5,089 nucleotides of DNA from Deltaproteobacteria bacterium (GTDB lineage Bacteria; Desulfobacterota; Desulfobulbia; Desulfobulbales; BM004): positions 1-5,089 of the forward strand of contig JAFDCR010000056.1 of assembly GCA_019312685.1 (NCBI GenBank). The letters run 5' to 3'. A program made the translations under genes and the position numbers. Below, in pieces: positions 4,894 to 5,089 of the stretch. Numbering within the stretch: the first letter of the stretch is position 1; every line of letters starts with the position of its first letter. Below the pieces are notes generated by a model. That model had not been told where the DNA came from, searched no databases, and was given only the letters and a program-made list of their open reading frames with translations.

Positions 4894-4897
4894 ACCA

Positions 4898-5089
4898 AAA
4901 TCCCTACTCGTCACCGGCGGCGCAGGTTTCATCGGGGCCAACTTTACCCGCTACTGGATGGAGAATTACCCGGACGACCGGGTAACCGTGCTTGATGCCT
5001 TAACCTATGCCGGCAATAGAGAAAACCTGGCGCCGGTCAAAAATAACCCCGGTTTTTATTTTGTCCACGGAGATATAAGGGACTACGAA
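4898..5089 (+). CDS. rmlB: dTDP-glucose 4,6-dehydratase RmlB, 5' part, without a recognisable start codon
   Basis: The second pathway enzyme, an NAD-dependent extended short-chain dehydrogenase that turns dTDP-glucose into dTDP-4-keto-6-deoxyglucose. About 64 codons are visible before the window ends; most of the protein, including the YxxxK motif, is beyond it. The reading frame gives KSLLVTGGAGFIGANF, with the glycine-rich NAD motif GGAGFIG, then VTVLDALTYAGNRENL and FVHGDIRDYE, all typical of RmlB. The frame is closed upstream by TGA at 4868-4870, and no ATG, GTG or TTG lies between that stop and the NAD motif. The codon where ATG is expected (4895-4897, before AAA TCC) is CCA, adjoining the 7-bp array. 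The next in-frame ATG (4958) would remove the NAD motif. It may start at a non-standard codon such as GTC 4883, be damaged, or reflect an assembly error in the repeat. I place the feature at the expected second codon. Confidence 0.85.

Overview
The window carries two regulatory genes on the left and an apparently complete set of dTDP-L-rhamnose biosynthesis genes on the right (order rmlA, rmlC, rmlD, a four-helix-bundle gene, rmlB). The moderate base composition, the NtrC-type sigma-54 activator, the receiver-PilZ protein and the repeat-laden surface-polysaccharide genes would fit a Gram-negative bacterium such as a member of the Desulfobacterota (former Deltaproteobacteria). That placement is inference from style, not from a marker gene.

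Left part (1-1117): the 3' end of a sigma-54-dependent activator (AAA+ end plus Fis-type helix-turn-helix) on the plus strand converges, with an 8-base gap, on a minus-strand gene for a response-regulator receiver domain fused to a PilZ (cyclic-di-GMP-binding type) domain. Upstream of the latter, on the minus strand at 1185-1200, lies a very good sigma-54 -24/-12 promoter match, so the neighbouring activator family may control it.

The 529-base divergent spacer (1118-1646) holds this promoter, a short direct repeat that could be an activator site, a 40-base inverted-repeat arm, and a pyrimidine-rich array of 15 unbroken but degenerate 7-bp units.

Right part (1650-5089): RmlA, RmlC, RmlD and RmlB together convert glucose-1-phosphate and dTTP to dTDP-L-rhamnose, the donor for lipopolysaccharide or exopolysaccharide rhamnose. 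Every gap between these genes contains degenerate or perfect heptanucleotide arrays of the GGACTGA type. The purine-rich orientation (GGACTGA) always follows a gene's 3' end, and the complementary orientation (TCAGTCC) always precedes the next gene. The stop codons of rmlA and rmlD lie inside the arrays, and the array in front of rmlB runs up to where its ATG should be, leaving no recognisable start codon. In the rmlD-rmlB gap the two opposing arrays enclose a gene of the 23S rRNA intervening-sequence four-helix-bundle family. This layout of inverted repeats around a four-helix-bundle gene resembles ribosomal intervening sequences, but here it sits between protein-coding genes. It is the most unusual thing in the window.
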